Shown: positions 21,407 through 31,443, numbered from the stretch's first letter. The stretch: 64,000 nucleotides of DNA from Superficieibacter sp. HKU1 (GCF_029319185.1 NZ_CP119754.1:4806705-4870704); one strand, 5' to 3'. Made by a program: numbers and translations. Notes: generated by a model not told the origin, from the letters alone.

Positions 21407-22297
21407 TTACTGTTTAATAACCAGTTTCAGATCAACCGGGTATTTCGCCTGAACTTTCTCGCCTTTCAACACTTTGTCAGCCGTTTCGACACCTTTCGCG
21501 CCGATCTGCTCCGGCAACTGAGCAATGGTCGCGGCCAGTTTGCCATCGTTTACCGCTTTTTCGCCATCCGGCGTACCGTCAAATCCGACCACCATCACAT
21601 CTGTTTTACCGGCGGTTTGCAGCGCGCGCAGTGCACCCAGCGCCATTTCGTCGTTCTGGGCAAAGACAGCTTTAACATCCGGATGGGCCGTGAGCAGGTT
21701 CTGCATCACGTTCAGGCCCTTAGTACGATCAAAGTCTGCCGGCTGGCTGGCCAGCACGTTAAATTTGTGAGCCGCCACCGCCTGCTGGAAGCCTTCACCA
21801 CGTTCACGCGCAGCGGAAGTACCGGCAATACCCTGAAGCTCAATCACTTTCGCGCCTTCACCCGCTTTTTTAGCGATATAGTCGCCAGCAATTTTGCCGC
21901 CCAGCACGTTGTCAGACGCGATGTGGCTGACAACGTCGCCTTTCGATGCCTGACGGTCCAGCGTAATCACCGGGATATTGGCCTGGTTCGCCATCTTCAC
22001 GGCGTTACCCACCGCATCAGAGTCGGTCGGGTTGATCAGCAAGATTTTGGTGCCGCGAACCGTTAAATCCTGAACGTTCGCCAGCTCTTTCGCCGGGTTA
22101 TTCTGCGAATCCAGAACCACCAGGTTGTAGCCCAGTTTATCCGCTTCTTTTTGCGCGCCGTCCTTCAGGGAAACGAAGAATGGGTTATTGAGCGTGGAAA
22201 CCACCAGCGCAATGGTGTCTTTCGCCATTGCGTTCGCGCTGACCGTAGCACTCAGTGCAACAGCAGAAACCAGAGTAGCCAGTTTTTTCATGTTCAT
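21407..22297 (-). CDS. rbsB: D-ribose ABC transporter periplasmic binding protein
   Basis: 296-residue precursor with a signal peptide (MKKLATLVSAVALSATVSANAMA, cleavage before KDTIALV). It captures ribose in the periplasm, delivers it to RbsAC and to the Trg chemoreceptor, and is almost identical to E. coli RbsB. Ribose-contact segments such as STLNNPFF, LDRQ and FAQNDEMALGA are present. Fourth gene of rbsDACBK-R; the 26-base gap to rbsC contains a good ribosome site (CAGGACATC). Confidence 0.98.
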   Translation of the reverse strand: MNMKKLATLVSAVALSATVSANAMAKDTIALVVSTLNNPFFVSLKDGAQKEADKLGYNLVVLDSQNNPAKELANVQDLTVRGTKILLINPTDSDAVGNAVKMANQANIPVITLDRQASKGDVVSHIASDNVLGGKIAGDYIAKKAGEGAKVIELQGIAGTSAARERGEGFQQAVAAHKFNVLASQPADFDRTKGLNVMQNLLTAHPDVKAVFAQNDEMALGALRALQTAGKTDVMVVGFDGTPDGEKAVNDGKLAATIAQLPEQIGAKGVETADKVLKGEKVQAKYPVDLKLVIKQ

Positions 22298-22323
22298 ATT
22301 TAAGATGTCCTGTAGTGTCGTTA

Positions 22324-23289
22324 TTACTGCTTTTTGTTGTCTACCAGCACCGCCAGCAAAATCACCACCGCTTTAACGATCATCTGGTAATAGGAGGAAA
22401 CACCTAACAAATTCAGGCCATTATTCAGGAAGCCGAGAATTAATGCGCCGATCAACGTCCCAACTATGCGACCTTTACCGCCCGCCAGGCTTGTCCCGCC
22501 CAGCACTACCGCTGCGATGGCATCCAGTTCATAGCCGGTGCCTGCGGTGGGCTGTGCAGAAGAGAGACGCGCGACTTCGATAATCCCTGCCAGCGACGCC
22601 AGCAGGCCGCTCAGGGAATAGACGATAACTTTGATTTTATTAACGCTAATGCCGGACAGACGCGTCGCCGCCTCGTTACCGCCCAGCGCATAGATATAGC
22701 GGCCCAGACGGGTGTGGTGCAGCATATACCAGGCAGCGAGGAAGACGATTCCCATGATCCACACCGGCGTTGGTACGCCCAGCGGACGGCCAATACCAAA
22801 CCAGCCAAACAGATCGGCGTTATCGGTAAAGCCGGTATTCACCGGGCTGCCGTTGGTGTACACCATCGTTACGCCGCGAAGAAGAAGCATCATCACCAGG
22901 GTGGCGATAAATGCCTGCACACGGCCTTTTGCAACGATCACTCCCGTAACGCCACCAATGGCCGCCCCTAACGCCAGCGAGGCAGCAACGGCTACCAGCG
23001 CGTTAACTTCTACCCCAACGATTGACGCCGCCACTGCGCCCGTAAGCGCCATCAGGGAACCCACGGACAAGTCGATACCTGATGTCAGGATCACCAGCGT
23101 CATCCCCACCGCCATAATGGCGTTAACCGAGGTTTGCTGAAGAATGTTGAACAGATTATTAACGGTAAAAAAGTTCGGACTCATGGTGGAGACAATCGCG
23201 ATCAGCACCAGCAGAGCGATCAGCGATTTTTGTTCCATCAGCCACGCTTTGGTGAAATAACGGCGACCAGAAATAGTCTGGGTAGTCAT
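22324..23289 (-). CDS. rbsC: D-ribose ABC transporter permease
   Basis: A 321-residue integral inner-membrane protein with 8-10 hydrophobic segments, of the BPD_transp_2 sugar permease family. The conserved GRYIYALGGNEAATRLSGI loop (EAA-like, contacts the ATPase) is near residue 210. It works as a dimer with RbsA for high-affinity ribose import. It starts four bases after rbsA. Confidence 0.97.
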   Translation of the reverse strand: MTTQTISGRRYFTKAWLMEQKSLIALLVLIAIVSTMSPNFFTVNNLFNILQQTSVNAIMAVGMTLVILTSGIDLSVGSLMALTGAVAASIVGVEVNALVAVAASLALGAAIGGVTGVIVAKGRVQAFIATLVMMLLLRGVTMVYTNGSPVNTGFTDNADLFGWFGIGRPLGVPTPVWIMGIVFLAAWYMLHHTRLGRYIYALGGNEAATRLSGISVNKIKVIVYSLSGLLASLAGIIEVARLSSAQPTAGTGYELDAIAAVVLGGTSLAGGKGRIVGTLIGALILGFLNNGLNLLGVSSYYQMIVKAVVILLAVLVDNKKQ

Positions 23290-23293
23290 TGTA

Positions 23294-24799
23294 TTACTCC
23301 TGATTCACGCGATTAAGCTTGCCGACGGCGGCAGCCATTAACACTTCCTGAGTGGCCTGCTCGCGAGTGAACTCACCGCCGTTGTGGCCTTCGTGCATAA
23401 CAATAATGCGATCGCTCATCCCTAAAACCTCTGGCATCTCGGAGGAGACCAGAATGATGCTCAGGCCTTCAGCCTTAAACTGGTTGATGAGCTGATAAAT
23501 CTCTTTCTTGGCACCGACGTCCACGCCGCGCGTTGGCTCGTCCAGAATCAGGACTTTTGGCCGCGTCATCAGGCCGCGGGCAATCGCCACTTTCTGCTGG
23601 TTACCGCCGGAAAGCAGGCCGATTGCCTGTTCCATGGATGGCGTTTTGACGTTAAACAGGCGAATAAAATCGCCTACCGCCTGCTGTTCTTCTTTATGCT
23701 TCAGGCTACCGCCCGCCCGGCTAAAGTAGCGCAGTGCGGTGAGAGACATGTTTTCTTTTACCGACATGCCCAGCACCAGGCCGTCGCGTTTGCGGTCTTC
23801 GGAGATATAGACGATGCCGTTCGCCAGCCCGTCCTGCGGCGTGCGCGTCACCACTTCACGTCCATCCAGCGTAACGTAGCCGCTGGTGCGCGGCAGCGCG
23901 CCGTACAGCACTTTCATTAATTCGGTGCGGCCTGCGCCCATTAGCCCGGCGACGCCAAGGATTTCCCCTTTACGCAGGGTAAAAGACACGCCATTTACGC
24001 CGGGACCGCACAGATTATCGACCTTGAGACGAATATCGCCCGCCGCTTTGTCGAGGCGCGGATACTGATCTTCCAGTTTACGTCCGACCATCATCTCAAT
24101 CAGCGTATCTTCGCTCAGGCTGGCCACTTCGCGCTCGGCGATAAACTGCCCGTCACGAAAGACAGTAACGTCATCGCAAATTTCGAAGATCTCTTTCATA
24201 CGGTGGGAGATGTAAACAATCCCGCGCCCCTGCGCTTTTAATTCGCGGATCACGCGGAACAGAGATTCTGTTTCGGTATCGGTGAGCGCATCGGTGGGTT
24301 CATCCATGATGATGACTTTCGACTCAAAGCTCAGCACCTTAGCGATTTCAACCATCTGCTGATCGCCGATCGACAGTTCGCCCACCAGCCGATCGCTCTT
24401 AAAGCGCAGATTAAGCTTTGCCAGCAGCGAGTCCGCCTCGGCATACATTCTTTTCCAGTCAATCTTGCCAAAGCGGTTAACAAATTCACGGCCGAGGAAA
24501 ATATTTTCCGCGATGCTCAACTGCGGGATCAGATTCAGTTCCTGATGAATAATACCGATGCCCGCATCCTGCGAGGATTTCGGTCCGTTAAACGTCGTTT
24601 CCTGGCCCAGCCATAGCAGCGATCCGGCATCGCGGGTATAGATGCCGGTCAGGACTTTCATCATCGTGGATTTGCCCGCGCCGTTTTCCCCTACCAGAGC
24701 CATGACGCGGCCCGGATAGACGTTTAGCGCCGCGCCGGAGAGGGCTTTTACGCCAGGGAACGCTTTGTCGATCCCTTTGAGTTGCAGTAATGCGTCCAT
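23294..24799 (-). CDS. rbsA: D-ribose ABC transporter ATPase
   Basis: A 501-residue duplicated ATPase. The first half has Walker A GENGAGKST (37-45), the signature LSIGDQQMVEIAK and Walker B VIIMDEPTDAL. The second half has a degenerate P-loop (GLMGAGRTELM) and signature LSGGNQQKVAIARG. One intact and one altered site is normal for sugar ABC ATPases of this class. Seven bases after rbsD. Confidence 0.97.
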   Translation of the reverse strand: MDALLQLKGIDKAFPGVKALSGAALNVYPGRVMALVGENGAGKSTMMKVLTGIYTRDAGSLLWLGQETTFNGPKSSQDAGIGIIHQELNLIPQLSIAENIFLGREFVNRFGKIDWKRMYAEADSLLAKLNLRFKSDRLVGELSIGDQQMVEIAKVLSFESKVIIMDEPTDALTDTETESLFRVIRELKAQGRGIVYISHRMKEIFEICDDVTVFRDGQFIAEREVASLSEDTLIEMMVGRKLEDQYPRLDKAAGDIRLKVDNLCGPGVNGVSFTLRKGEILGVAGLMGAGRTELMKVLYGALPRTSGYVTLDGREVVTRTPQDGLANGIVYISEDRKRDGLVLGMSVKENMSLTALRYFSRAGGSLKHKEEQQAVGDFIRLFNVKTPSMEQAIGLLSGGNQQKVAIARGLMTRPKVLILDEPTRGVDVGAKKEIYQLINQFKAEGLSIILVSSEMPEVLGMSDRIIVMHEGHNGGEFTREQATQEVLMAAAVGKLNRVNQE

Positions 24800-24806
24800 G
24801 ATGGCC

Positions 24807-25226
24807 TCAGAACGTCACGCCAGCACAGAGAATAATATTCGCATACGGGGAACACTCCCCGCTGCGAATCACCGCCTGACTGTCTGCGGTTTGTTTTTTG
24901 AAGTCCTCATGCGAGATGTAATGGACTTCTATGGTGTTTCCCTGGTGTTGTTGCAGTTGTTCAATATGATTGAGCAACGTTTCGTGGAGCTGCGGATTAT
25001 GCTGTTTAATTTCCGTCGCGAGGATCGCCGCTTCGACCTGCATCTCACTGGTGACCACATCCAGTACCTGCATAAAGCCAGGTACACCCTGGGTTAATGC
25101 CATATCAATACGCGACGTGCTGGCCGGGATGGGTAAGCCCGCATCACAGACCACCAGCGTATCGGTATGTCCCAGTAGAGAGATCGCCGATGACATTGCA
25201 GAATTCAGCACCGTACCTTTTTTCAT
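24807..25226 (-). CDS. rbsD: D-ribose pyranase
   Basis: 139-residue enzyme that interconverts the pyranose and furanose forms of ribose, supplying the furanose to RbsK. The conserved start MKKGTVLNSAMSS leads into the active-site region LGHTDTLVVCDAGLPIP (His at residue 20). The frame is open four codons upstream, but the ATG at 25226 has a proper GGAG site and the family N-terminus. First gene of the rbs operon, 13 bases inside the proximal RbsR operator. Confidence 0.96.
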   Translation of the reverse strand: MKKGTVLNSAMSSAISLLGHTDTLVVCDAGLPIPASTSRIDMALTQGVPGFMQVLDVVTSEMQVEAAILATEIKQHNPQLHETLLNHIEQLQQHQGNTIEVHYISHEDFKKQTADSQAVIRSGECSPYANIILCAGVTF

Positions 25227-25239
25227 TTTTTGCTCCACT

Positions 25240-25335
25240 AGCGAAACGTTTCGCTGATAAGGAGTGTAGCGCGGCGGGTGATGAGAAAACCATCACATCG
25301 TTGCAGAAATGTGATCGCCGTCGAAACGTTTCGCT
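25240..25335 (-). promoter_or_regulatory. rbs operon control region with two RbsR operators
   Basis: Two palindromes share the core CGAAACGTTTCG: AGCGAAACGTTTCGCT at 25240-25255 (proximal, just before rbsD) and the core at 25322-25333 (distal). Their centres are 80 bp apart. Between them, on the minus strand, TACACT (25263-25268) is a plausible -10 with a poor -35. AAATGTGATC (25307-25316) is a perfect CRP half-site with a weak second half. The E. coli rbs promoter is CRP-activated and RbsR-repressed. The doubling of the operator is seen in the sequence; looping is inferred. Confidence 0.75.
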
Positions 25336-25418
25336 AAGGTAAATGTAGAGGATGTTGTGGCGGGAAACAGACAATAGATACCGGGTGAGCAAACGCGTCA
25401 CCCGGTATATTCAACGTA

Positions 25419-27287
25419 TTAAATCTCGACCTGCGTCCCCAGCTCAATCACCCGGTTAGGCGGGATCTCAAACTGGTCTGGCGCACGCAGCGCATTGCGC
25501 TGAAGCAGCAGGAATAGCTTGCCGCGTAGCCGCAGATAGAGCGGTCGTTTGCCAATGATCAGCGACTCGTGCGACATAAAGAACGAGGTTTCCATCATTC
25601 GACAGCTCAGGCCTTCCAGACCACAGCGGTGGAAGACCTCTTCCACATTCGGCGTTTCGCGCCAGCCGTAGCTCGCCACCACCCGCCAGAAAGTCGGCGA
25701 AAGCTGCTCGATCTGCACCCGCTTCACGTTATGAACGTAAGGCGCATCTTCCGTGCGCAGAGTCAGCAGGATCACGCGCTCGTGCAGCACCTTGTTATGC
25801 TTGAGGTTATGCATCAGCGCAAAGGGGATCACGTTCAGGGCGCGGGACATATAGACCGCGGTGCCCGGTACGCGAACCGGCGGCGATTTCTCTAATGAGG
25901 CGATCATCGCCTCCAGCGAATTGCCGTGCTCGTGCATACGGCGCAGCAGACGAAAACGCTCGCTTTTCCAGGTGGTCATGATGGTGAACATGATCAGCCC
26001 CAGACTTAACGGCAGCCAGCCGCCGGAGACGATTTTATCCAGGTTCGCCGAGAACAGCGGGATATCGATACACAGGAATGCCACCAGAATGAATGCCACA
26101 AGAAACTTATTCCAGTGCCAGTTTTTACGCGCCACGGTCGTGGAGAGGAAAGAGGTTAATACCATCGTCCCGGTGACCGCGATTCCATAAGCCGCCGCCA
26201 GATTACTGGAATGCTCGAAGCTGACGATGACAATGACCACCGAGGCATACAGCAGCCAGTTGACGAACGGGATATAAATCTGCCCGGACTCCATTTCAGA
26301 GGTATGGATGATCCGCATCGGTGACAGATAGCCGAGCCGTACCGCCTGGCGGGTCAGCGAGAAGACGCCGGAAATCACCGCCTGCGAGGCGATAACCGTC
26401 GCCAGCGCGGCAACAATCAGCAGCGGGATCAGCGCCCAGTCCGGTGCCAGCAGAAAGAAGGGGTTTTTAATCGCTTCCGGATGGCGCAGCAACAGTGCGC
26501 CCTGGCCGAAATAGTTAAGCACCAGCGATGGCAGCACGACCGAAAACCATGCCAGCCGGATCGGCAGCTTGCCGAAATGCCCCATATCCGCATACAGCGC
26601 TTCAACGCCGGTAATGGAAAGTACCACCGCGCCGAGGGCGACAAATGAGATGATTTTATACTCAAGGAAGAAATGCACCGCCCACATCGGATTCAGAGCA
26701 TGCAGGACGTCCGGGTTGGCAATGATGCTGCGCAGGCCGAGTACCGCCAGAATCAGGAACCAAATCAGCATAATGGGCGCAAAAAGTTTGCCCACCATCC
26801 CGGTGCCGTGCTTCTGGATCATAAACAGCAGCGTCAGAACAATAATAGAGAGCGGCACCACCCACGTATCGAGTTGCGGCGCGACGATTTCCAGCCCCTC
26901 AATCGCCGACATTACCGAGATCGCAGGCGTGATGACCACTTCCCCATAGAAGAAGCTGCCGCCAATCAGTCCCATGATGACCAGAACCGAGGTCATTCTG
27001 GCAGAGGTATTGCGCCCCGCCAGCGACATCAGCGTCAGGATCCCGCCTTCACCGGCGTTGTCCGCCCGCATGACAAAGGTCAGGTACTTAATCGACACGA
27101 CAAAAATCAGCAGCCAGAAAATCAGCGATAAAAAACCGAACACGGCGTCGCGCTCTACGCCAAAACCGAACTGTCCGGACAGACATTCACGAAGTGTATA
27201 AAGTGGGCTGGTGCCAATATCACCGTAGACAACCCCAATGGCTGCGAGCGTTATCGCAGGCAATGATTGCTTATTATCAGTGCTCAT
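25419..27287 (-). CDS. kup: low-affinity K+ uptake protein Kup (TrkD)
   Basis: 622-residue inner-membrane K+:H+ symporter of the HAK/KUP/KT family, about 12 hydrophobic segments in the N-terminal two thirds and a C-terminal cytoplasmic domain. Hallmark GVVYGDIGTSPLYTLRE is in segment 1, with DNAGEGGILTLMSLA following. The start is the ATG at 27287 (MSTDNKQSLPA); a TTG two codons upstream is in frame but unneeded. It stands alone, divergent from ravA. Confidence 0.97.
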   Translation of the reverse strand: MSTDNKQSLPAITLAAIGVVYGDIGTSPLYTLRECLSGQFGFGVERDAVFGFLSLIFWLLIFVVSIKYLTFVMRADNAGEGGILTLMSLAGRNTSARMTSVLVIMGLIGGSFFYGEVVITPAISVMSAIEGLEIVAPQLDTWVVPLSIIVLTLLFMIQKHGTGMVGKLFAPIMLIWFLILAVLGLRSIIANPDVLHALNPMWAVHFFLEYKIISFVALGAVVLSITGVEALYADMGHFGKLPIRLAWFSVVLPSLVLNYFGQGALLLRHPEAIKNPFFLLAPDWALIPLLIVAALATVIASQAVISGVFSLTRQAVRLGYLSPMRIIHTSEMESGQIYIPFVNWLLYASVVIVIVSFEHSSNLAAAYGIAVTGTMVLTSFLSTTVARKNWHWNKFLVAFILVAFLCIDIPLFSANLDKIVSGGWLPLSLGLIMFTIMTTWKSERFRLLRRMHEHGNSLEAMIASLEKSPPVRVPGTAVYMSRALNVIPFALMHNLKHNKVLHERVILLTLRTEDAPYVHNVKRVQIEQLSPTFWRVVASYGWRETPNVEEVFHRCGLEGLSCRMMETSFFMSHESLIIGKRPLYLRLRGKLFLLLQRNALRAPDQFEIPPNRVIELGTQVEI

Positions 27288-27507
27288 AGACAAATCTTAC
27301 GTTGGAATAAGGAATGTGCGCGTAGTCCCTTGGCCCACAAAAAACGCACAGTATGCATGATAAATGGCAAAATCGTACCCCTAAGTGAACTCGGGTTAAC
27401 CTGGCTCAAAGAAAGTGAGTCGGCGCTTCAGTCTGGCACAGGCCTTATGTTAAAACGCTATACTCGCTTTTTACCGCCGCAGAAAGGCAAAAGGACGCAA
27501 CTTGATT

Positions 27508-29004
27508 ATGGCTCAATCACATCTGTTAGCAGAAAGAATTTCCCGCCTGAGCAATGCTCTGGAAAAAGGACTTTATGAGCGTAGCCACGCCATTCGCCTG
27601 TGTCTGCTGGCAGCGCTAAGCGGTGAAAGCGTTTTCCTGTTAGGCCCGCCGGGGATTGCCAAAAGCCTGATTGCGCGCCGCTTAAAATATGCGTTTCAAC
27701 ATGCGCGGGCGTTTGAATATTTAATGACCCGTTTTTCTACCCCGGAAGAGGTTTTCGGCCCGCTCTCCATTCAGGCGCTAAAAGATGAAGGGCGCTATGA
27801 GCGTCTCACGGCGGGCTACCTACCGGAAGCGGAAATCGTCTTTCTGGATGAGATCTGGAAAGCGGGCCCGGCGATCCTCAATACGCTGCTGACCGCCATC
27901 AACGAACGCCATTTTCGCAACGGTGCGCATGAGGAGAAAATCCCCATGCGCCTGCTGGTCGCGGCCTCTAACGAACTGCCAGAGGCGGACAGTAGCCTTG
28001 AAGCGCTTTACGACCGTATGTTAATCCGCCTGTGGCTGGATAAAGTTCAGGAAAAAGGCAACTTCCGCGCCATGCTGACCAGCCACCAGGAAGAAGGCGA
28101 GAATCCGGTCGCCGCCGGTTTGCAGGTCACTGATGAAGAGTTTGCCCAGTGGCAGATTGATATCGGTAACGTCAAATTGCCGGACGCCGTTTTCGAGCTC
28201 ATCTACCTGCTGCGCCAGCAGCTTGATAATCTGCCCGCCGCGCCGTATGTCTCCGATCGCCGCTGGAAAAAAGCGATCCGCCTGCTTCAGGCCAGTGCCT
28301 TTTTCAGTGGCCGTGACGCCATCGCGCCCATTGATGTGATCCTGCTGAAAGATTGCCTGTGGCACGATGCGGAAAGTAAAAATCTGATGCAGCAGCAGCT
28401 CGACATATTGATGACCGGACACGCCTGGCAGCAGCAATCCATGCTGACACGTCTGGGTGCGATTACCCAGCGCCGCATTCAACTACAACAGCAGCAAAGC
28501 GATAAAACCGCGCTGAAAGTGACGCGTCAGGGCGGCATGTTTAGCCGTAAACCGCATTATGAATTGCCGCCGGAGATAGAAGGATCTGTCATCACGCTAC
28601 TGCTTCAGCAACCGCTTAAGCTGCACGATATGGAGGTCGTACATATGACCTTCGAACGCGCGGCGCTGGCAACCTGGCTGGAAAAAGGCGGAGAAATTCG
28701 CGCCAAATTAAACGGCATTGGTTTTGCCCAAATAATCAATCTTGACGTCGACGCCGCTCAGCACCTGGTGGTGCGCGATATCAGCCTGCAGGGAACGCGG
28801 CTGGCGTTATCCGGCGTTTCGCAGGAAAACATGCCGGAAGAGATTAAGCAGCAGCTCGATGCGCTGGACGATGAGTGGCATCAGCAGCACAACCGCTTTA
28901 GCGAACAACAAAAATGCCTGTTTATCGCCGCTGACTGGCTGGGGCGCATTGAAGCCAGCCTGCAGGATGTCGGTGAACAAATCAGACAGGCGAAGCAATG
29001 CTAA
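27508..29004 (+). CDS. ravA: MoxR-type AAA+ ATPase RavA
   Basis: 498-residue AAA+ protein of the MoxR branch. Walker A GPPGIAKS is at 46-53, Walker B VFLDE at 111-115, sensor 1 AASNELPEAD; the C-terminal half contains the discoidal LARA domain. In E. coli RavA binds the lysine decarboxylase LdcI and, with ViaA, affects respiratory complexes and aminoglycoside sensitivity. The ATG at 27508 gives the family length; a TTG two codons upstream is an alternative with similar spacing to AAGGACG. It overlaps viaA by seven bases. Confidence 0.95.
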   Translation: MAQSHLLAERISRLSNALEKGLYERSHAIRLCLLAALSGESVFLLGPPGIAKSLIARRLKYAFQHARAFEYLMTRFSTPEEVFGPLSIQALKDEGRYERLTAGYLPEAEIVFLDEIWKAGPAILNTLLTAINERHFRNGAHEEKIPMRLLVAASNELPEADSSLEALYDRMLIRLWLDKVQEKGNFRAMLTSHQEEGENPVAAGLQVTDEEFAQWQIDIGNVKLPDAVFELIYLLRQQLDNLPAAPYVSDRRWKKAIRLLQASAFFSGRDAIAPIDVILLKDCLWHDAESKNLMQQQLDILMTGHAWQQQSMLTRLGAITQRRIQLQQQQSDKTALKVTRQGGMFSRKPHYELPPEIEGSVITLLLQQPLKLHDMEVVHMTFERAALATWLEKGGEIRAKLNGIGFAQIINLDVDAAQHLVVRDISLQGTRLALSGVSQENMPEEIKQQLDALDDEWHQQHNRFSEQQKCLFIAADWLGRIEASLQDVGEQIRQAKQC

Positions 29005-30449
29005 ACCTGGATACGCTCAATGTCCTGTTAGCGATTGGCGAGGACGGCATGATCGAAGAGACGATCCTCGCGTTGATGGCCTCGCCCGTGCTGGCGCTTT
29101 TCTTTGAAAAGTTTCCCCGCCTCAAAAATGCCGTAACGGAGGATATTCCGCGCTGGCGCGAGGCGTTAAAAAGTCGTCTGAAAGAAACCCACGTCTCGCC
29201 GGAACTCACTGAGGAAGTGCTTTGTTATCAGCAAAGCCAGCTACTCTCCACCACCCAATTTGTGGTTCAACTGCCGCAAATACTGACGGTTCTGGACAAA
29301 GTCAGATCGCCCTATGCCGACCAGGCAAAACAGCTGGTGGAGGCGAATCCTTCCTTTACTCCCGCCCTGCATACGCTATTTCTCCAGCGCTGGCGGCTGA
29401 GTCTCATCGTCCAGGCCACGACGCTGAATCAGCAGCTGCTTGAAGAAGAACGTGACAATCTGCTCAACGAAGTCCAGGAACGGATGACGCTGAGCGGCCA
29501 GCTTGAGCCGGTTCTTGTCGAAAACGATAATGCCGCCGGACGGCTATGGGATATGAGCGCCGGAAACCTGAAGCGCGGCGACTATCAGCTGATCGTTAAA
29601 TACGGCGATTTTCTGGCGCAGCAGCCGGAATTACTGCAGCTGGCGGAGCAGCTTGGTCGTTCACGCGAAGCGAAATCCGTGCCGAAAAAGGATGCGCCGA
29701 TGGAAACGTTCCGCACGCTGGTGCGCGAGCCGTCCACCGTGCCGGAGCAGGTTGACGGCATCGTCCAGAGCGACGATATTCTGCGCCTGCTGCCGCCTGA
29801 ACTGGCCACGCTTGGCATTACCGAACTGGAATATGAATTTTACCGGCGGCTGGTGGAGAAACAACTGCTGACCTACCGTCTGCACGGCGAGGCCTGGCGA
29901 GAAAAAATAGCTGAGCGTCCGGTGATTCATCAGGATGTAGACGAACAGCCGCGCGGGCCGTTTATTGTCTGCGTTGATACCTCAGGATCGATGGGTGGCT
30001 TCAATGAACAGTGCGCCAAAGCTTTTTGCCTGGCGTTAATGCGCGTCGCGCTCGCCGATAACCGTCGCTGCTTTATCATGCTCTTTTCAAGCGAAGTGGT
30101 GCGCTACGAACTCAGCGGGCCACAGGGAATTGAACAGGCGATCCGCTTTCTCAGCCAGCGCTTTCGCGGCGGCACCGATCTGGCGAGCTGCTTTCGCGCC
30201 ATCATTGAGCGTATGCAGGGGCCTGAATGGACCGATGCCGATGCGGTGGTGATCTCAGATTTTATCGCCCAGCGGCTGCCGGATGAGGTGGTAAAAAAGG
30301 TGGGAGAACTACAGCGGGTGCATCAGCACCGATTTCACGCGGTGGCAATGTCTGCTCACGGCAAGCCCGGTATCATGCGCATTTTCGATCATATCTGGCG
30401 CTTTGATACCGGGATGCGCAGCCGCCTGCTACGGCGCTGGCGGCGCTGA
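28998..30449 (+). CDS. viaA: VWA-domain protein ViaA, RavA partner
   Basis: 483 residues. The helical N-terminal region is followed by a C-terminal von Willebrand A domain starting with the MIDAS motif DTSGSMGG at residue 327; the later metal-site residues TD (GGTDLASCF) and VVISDF are visible. It stimulates RavA ATPase and acts with it at the inner membrane. It overlaps the ravA end by seven bases (coupled) and stops one base before the convergent asnA stop. Confidence 0.96.
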   Translation: MLNLDTLNVLLAIGEDGMIEETILALMASPVLALFFEKFPRLKNAVTEDIPRWREALKSRLKETHVSPELTEEVLCYQQSQLLSTTQFVVQLPQILTVLDKVRSPYADQAKQLVEANPSFTPALHTLFLQRWRLSLIVQATTLNQQLLEEERDNLLNEVQERMTLSGQLEPVLVENDNAAGRLWDMSAGNLKRGDYQLIVKYGDFLAQQPELLQLAEQLGRSREAKSVPKKDAPMETFRTLVREPSTVPEQVDGIVQSDDILRLLPPELATLGITELEYEFYRRLVEKQLLTYRLHGEAWREKIAERPVIHQDVDEQPRGPFIVCVDTSGSMGGFNEQCAKAFCLALMRVALADNRRCFIMLFSSEVVRYELSGPQGIEQAIRFLSQRFRGGTDLASCFRAIIERMQGPEWTDADAVVISDFIAQRLPDEVVKKVGELQRVHQHRFHAVAMSAHGKPGIMRIFDHIWRFDTGMRSRLLRRWRR

Positions 30450-30450
30450 A

Positions 30451-31443
30451 TTACAGCAGTGCGGAGACGCTCTCACGAACCTGAGCAGGCCAGACGCCGC
30501 ATTGCACTTGTCCAATGTGCGGCAACTGTAGCAGCAGCATCGTTAAACGCGACTGGCCAATTCCTCCGCCGATGGTCTGCGGCATCTCGCCGCGCAGCAG
30601 CGCCTGGTGCCATTCCAGCTTCAGACGATCTTCATCCCCGGTCAGCGTCAGCTGACGTTTCAGGGTTTCAGCGTCCACGCGGATCCCCATAGAGGAAAGC
30701 TCAAGCGCATCTTCAAGAATCGGGTTCCAGACCAGAATATCGCCGTTCAGACCGGCAGCGCCGGACGCAGAGGCGGAACTCCAGTCGTCATAATCCGGTG
30801 CGCGCACATCGTGACGCTGACCGTCGGAGAGCTTACCGCCGATGCCGATCAGAAATACCGCGCCCAGCTCTTTGGCGATCGCCCGCTCACGCCCTTTGGC
30901 ATCCAGATCCGGAAAGCGAGACAGCAGATCCTGACTATGAACGAAGTGGATTTGATCCGGCAGGAAAGGTGTCAGACCAAACGCTTTGCTTACTGCGGCT
31001 TCGGTCGCTTTGATCCCTGCCCAAATCGCTTCAACGGTAGAATGCAGCGTGGCAAGGTGGCGTTCACCATCGCCCATTACGCGTTCCCAGTCCCACTGGT
31101 CAACGTAAACAGAGTGGATGGCGGTCAGCCGGTCTTCATCGGGGCGAAGGGCCTTCATATGCGTGTACAGCCCTTCGCCCGCGCTGAAGTCGTGTTGTCC
31201 CAGGGTTTGACGTTTCCATTTCGCCAGTGAGTGAACCACTTCGAATTGGGCGTCGGGCAGTGTTTTCACTTTCACCTGCACCGCTTTTTCGCAGCCGGAT
31301 AAGTTATCCTGCGTCCCGTCTCCCACGCGGCTTAAGATCGGAGCCTGCACTTCAATCAGGCCCAGCTTCTCTTCCAGCTGACGGGAAAAATGGGATTTAA
31401 CGAAACTGATCTGGCGTTGTTTTGCGATATAAGCGGTTTTCAT
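30451..31443 (-). CDS. asnA: ammonia-dependent aspartate-ammonia ligase (asparagine synthetase A)
   Basis: Makes asparagine from aspartate, ammonia and ATP through an aspartyl-AMP intermediate. 330 residues, class II aminoacyl-tRNA synthetase-like fold; conserved blocks include QRQISFVKSHFSRQLEEKLGL, DEDRLTAIHSVYVDQWDWE and the C-terminal GGGIGQSRL. It is divergent from its regulator asnC with 150 bases between. The C-terminus abuts viaA. Confidence 0.97.
   Translation of the reverse strand: MKTAYIAKQRQISFVKSHFSRQLEEKLGLIEVQAPILSRVGDGTQDNLSGCEKAVQVKVKTLPDAQFEVVHSLAKWKRQTLGQHDFSAGEGLYTHMKALRPDEDRLTAIHSVYVDQWDWERVMGDGERHLATLHSTVEAIWAGIKATEAAVSKAFGLTPFLPDQIHFVHSQDLLSRFPDLDAKGRERAIAKELGAVFLIGIGGKLSDGQRHDVRAPDYDDWSSASASGAAGLNGDILVWNPILEDALELSSMGIRVDAETLKRQLTLTGDEDRLKLEWHQALLRGEMPQTIGGGIGQSRLTMLLLQLPHIGQVQCGVWPAQVRESVSALL

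Noticed and set aside
20861..22066. 401-codon plus-strand frame opposite rbsK and rbsB
   Set aside because: Runs across two well-identified genes and their gap; His/Arg/Gln-rich shadow composition without motifs.
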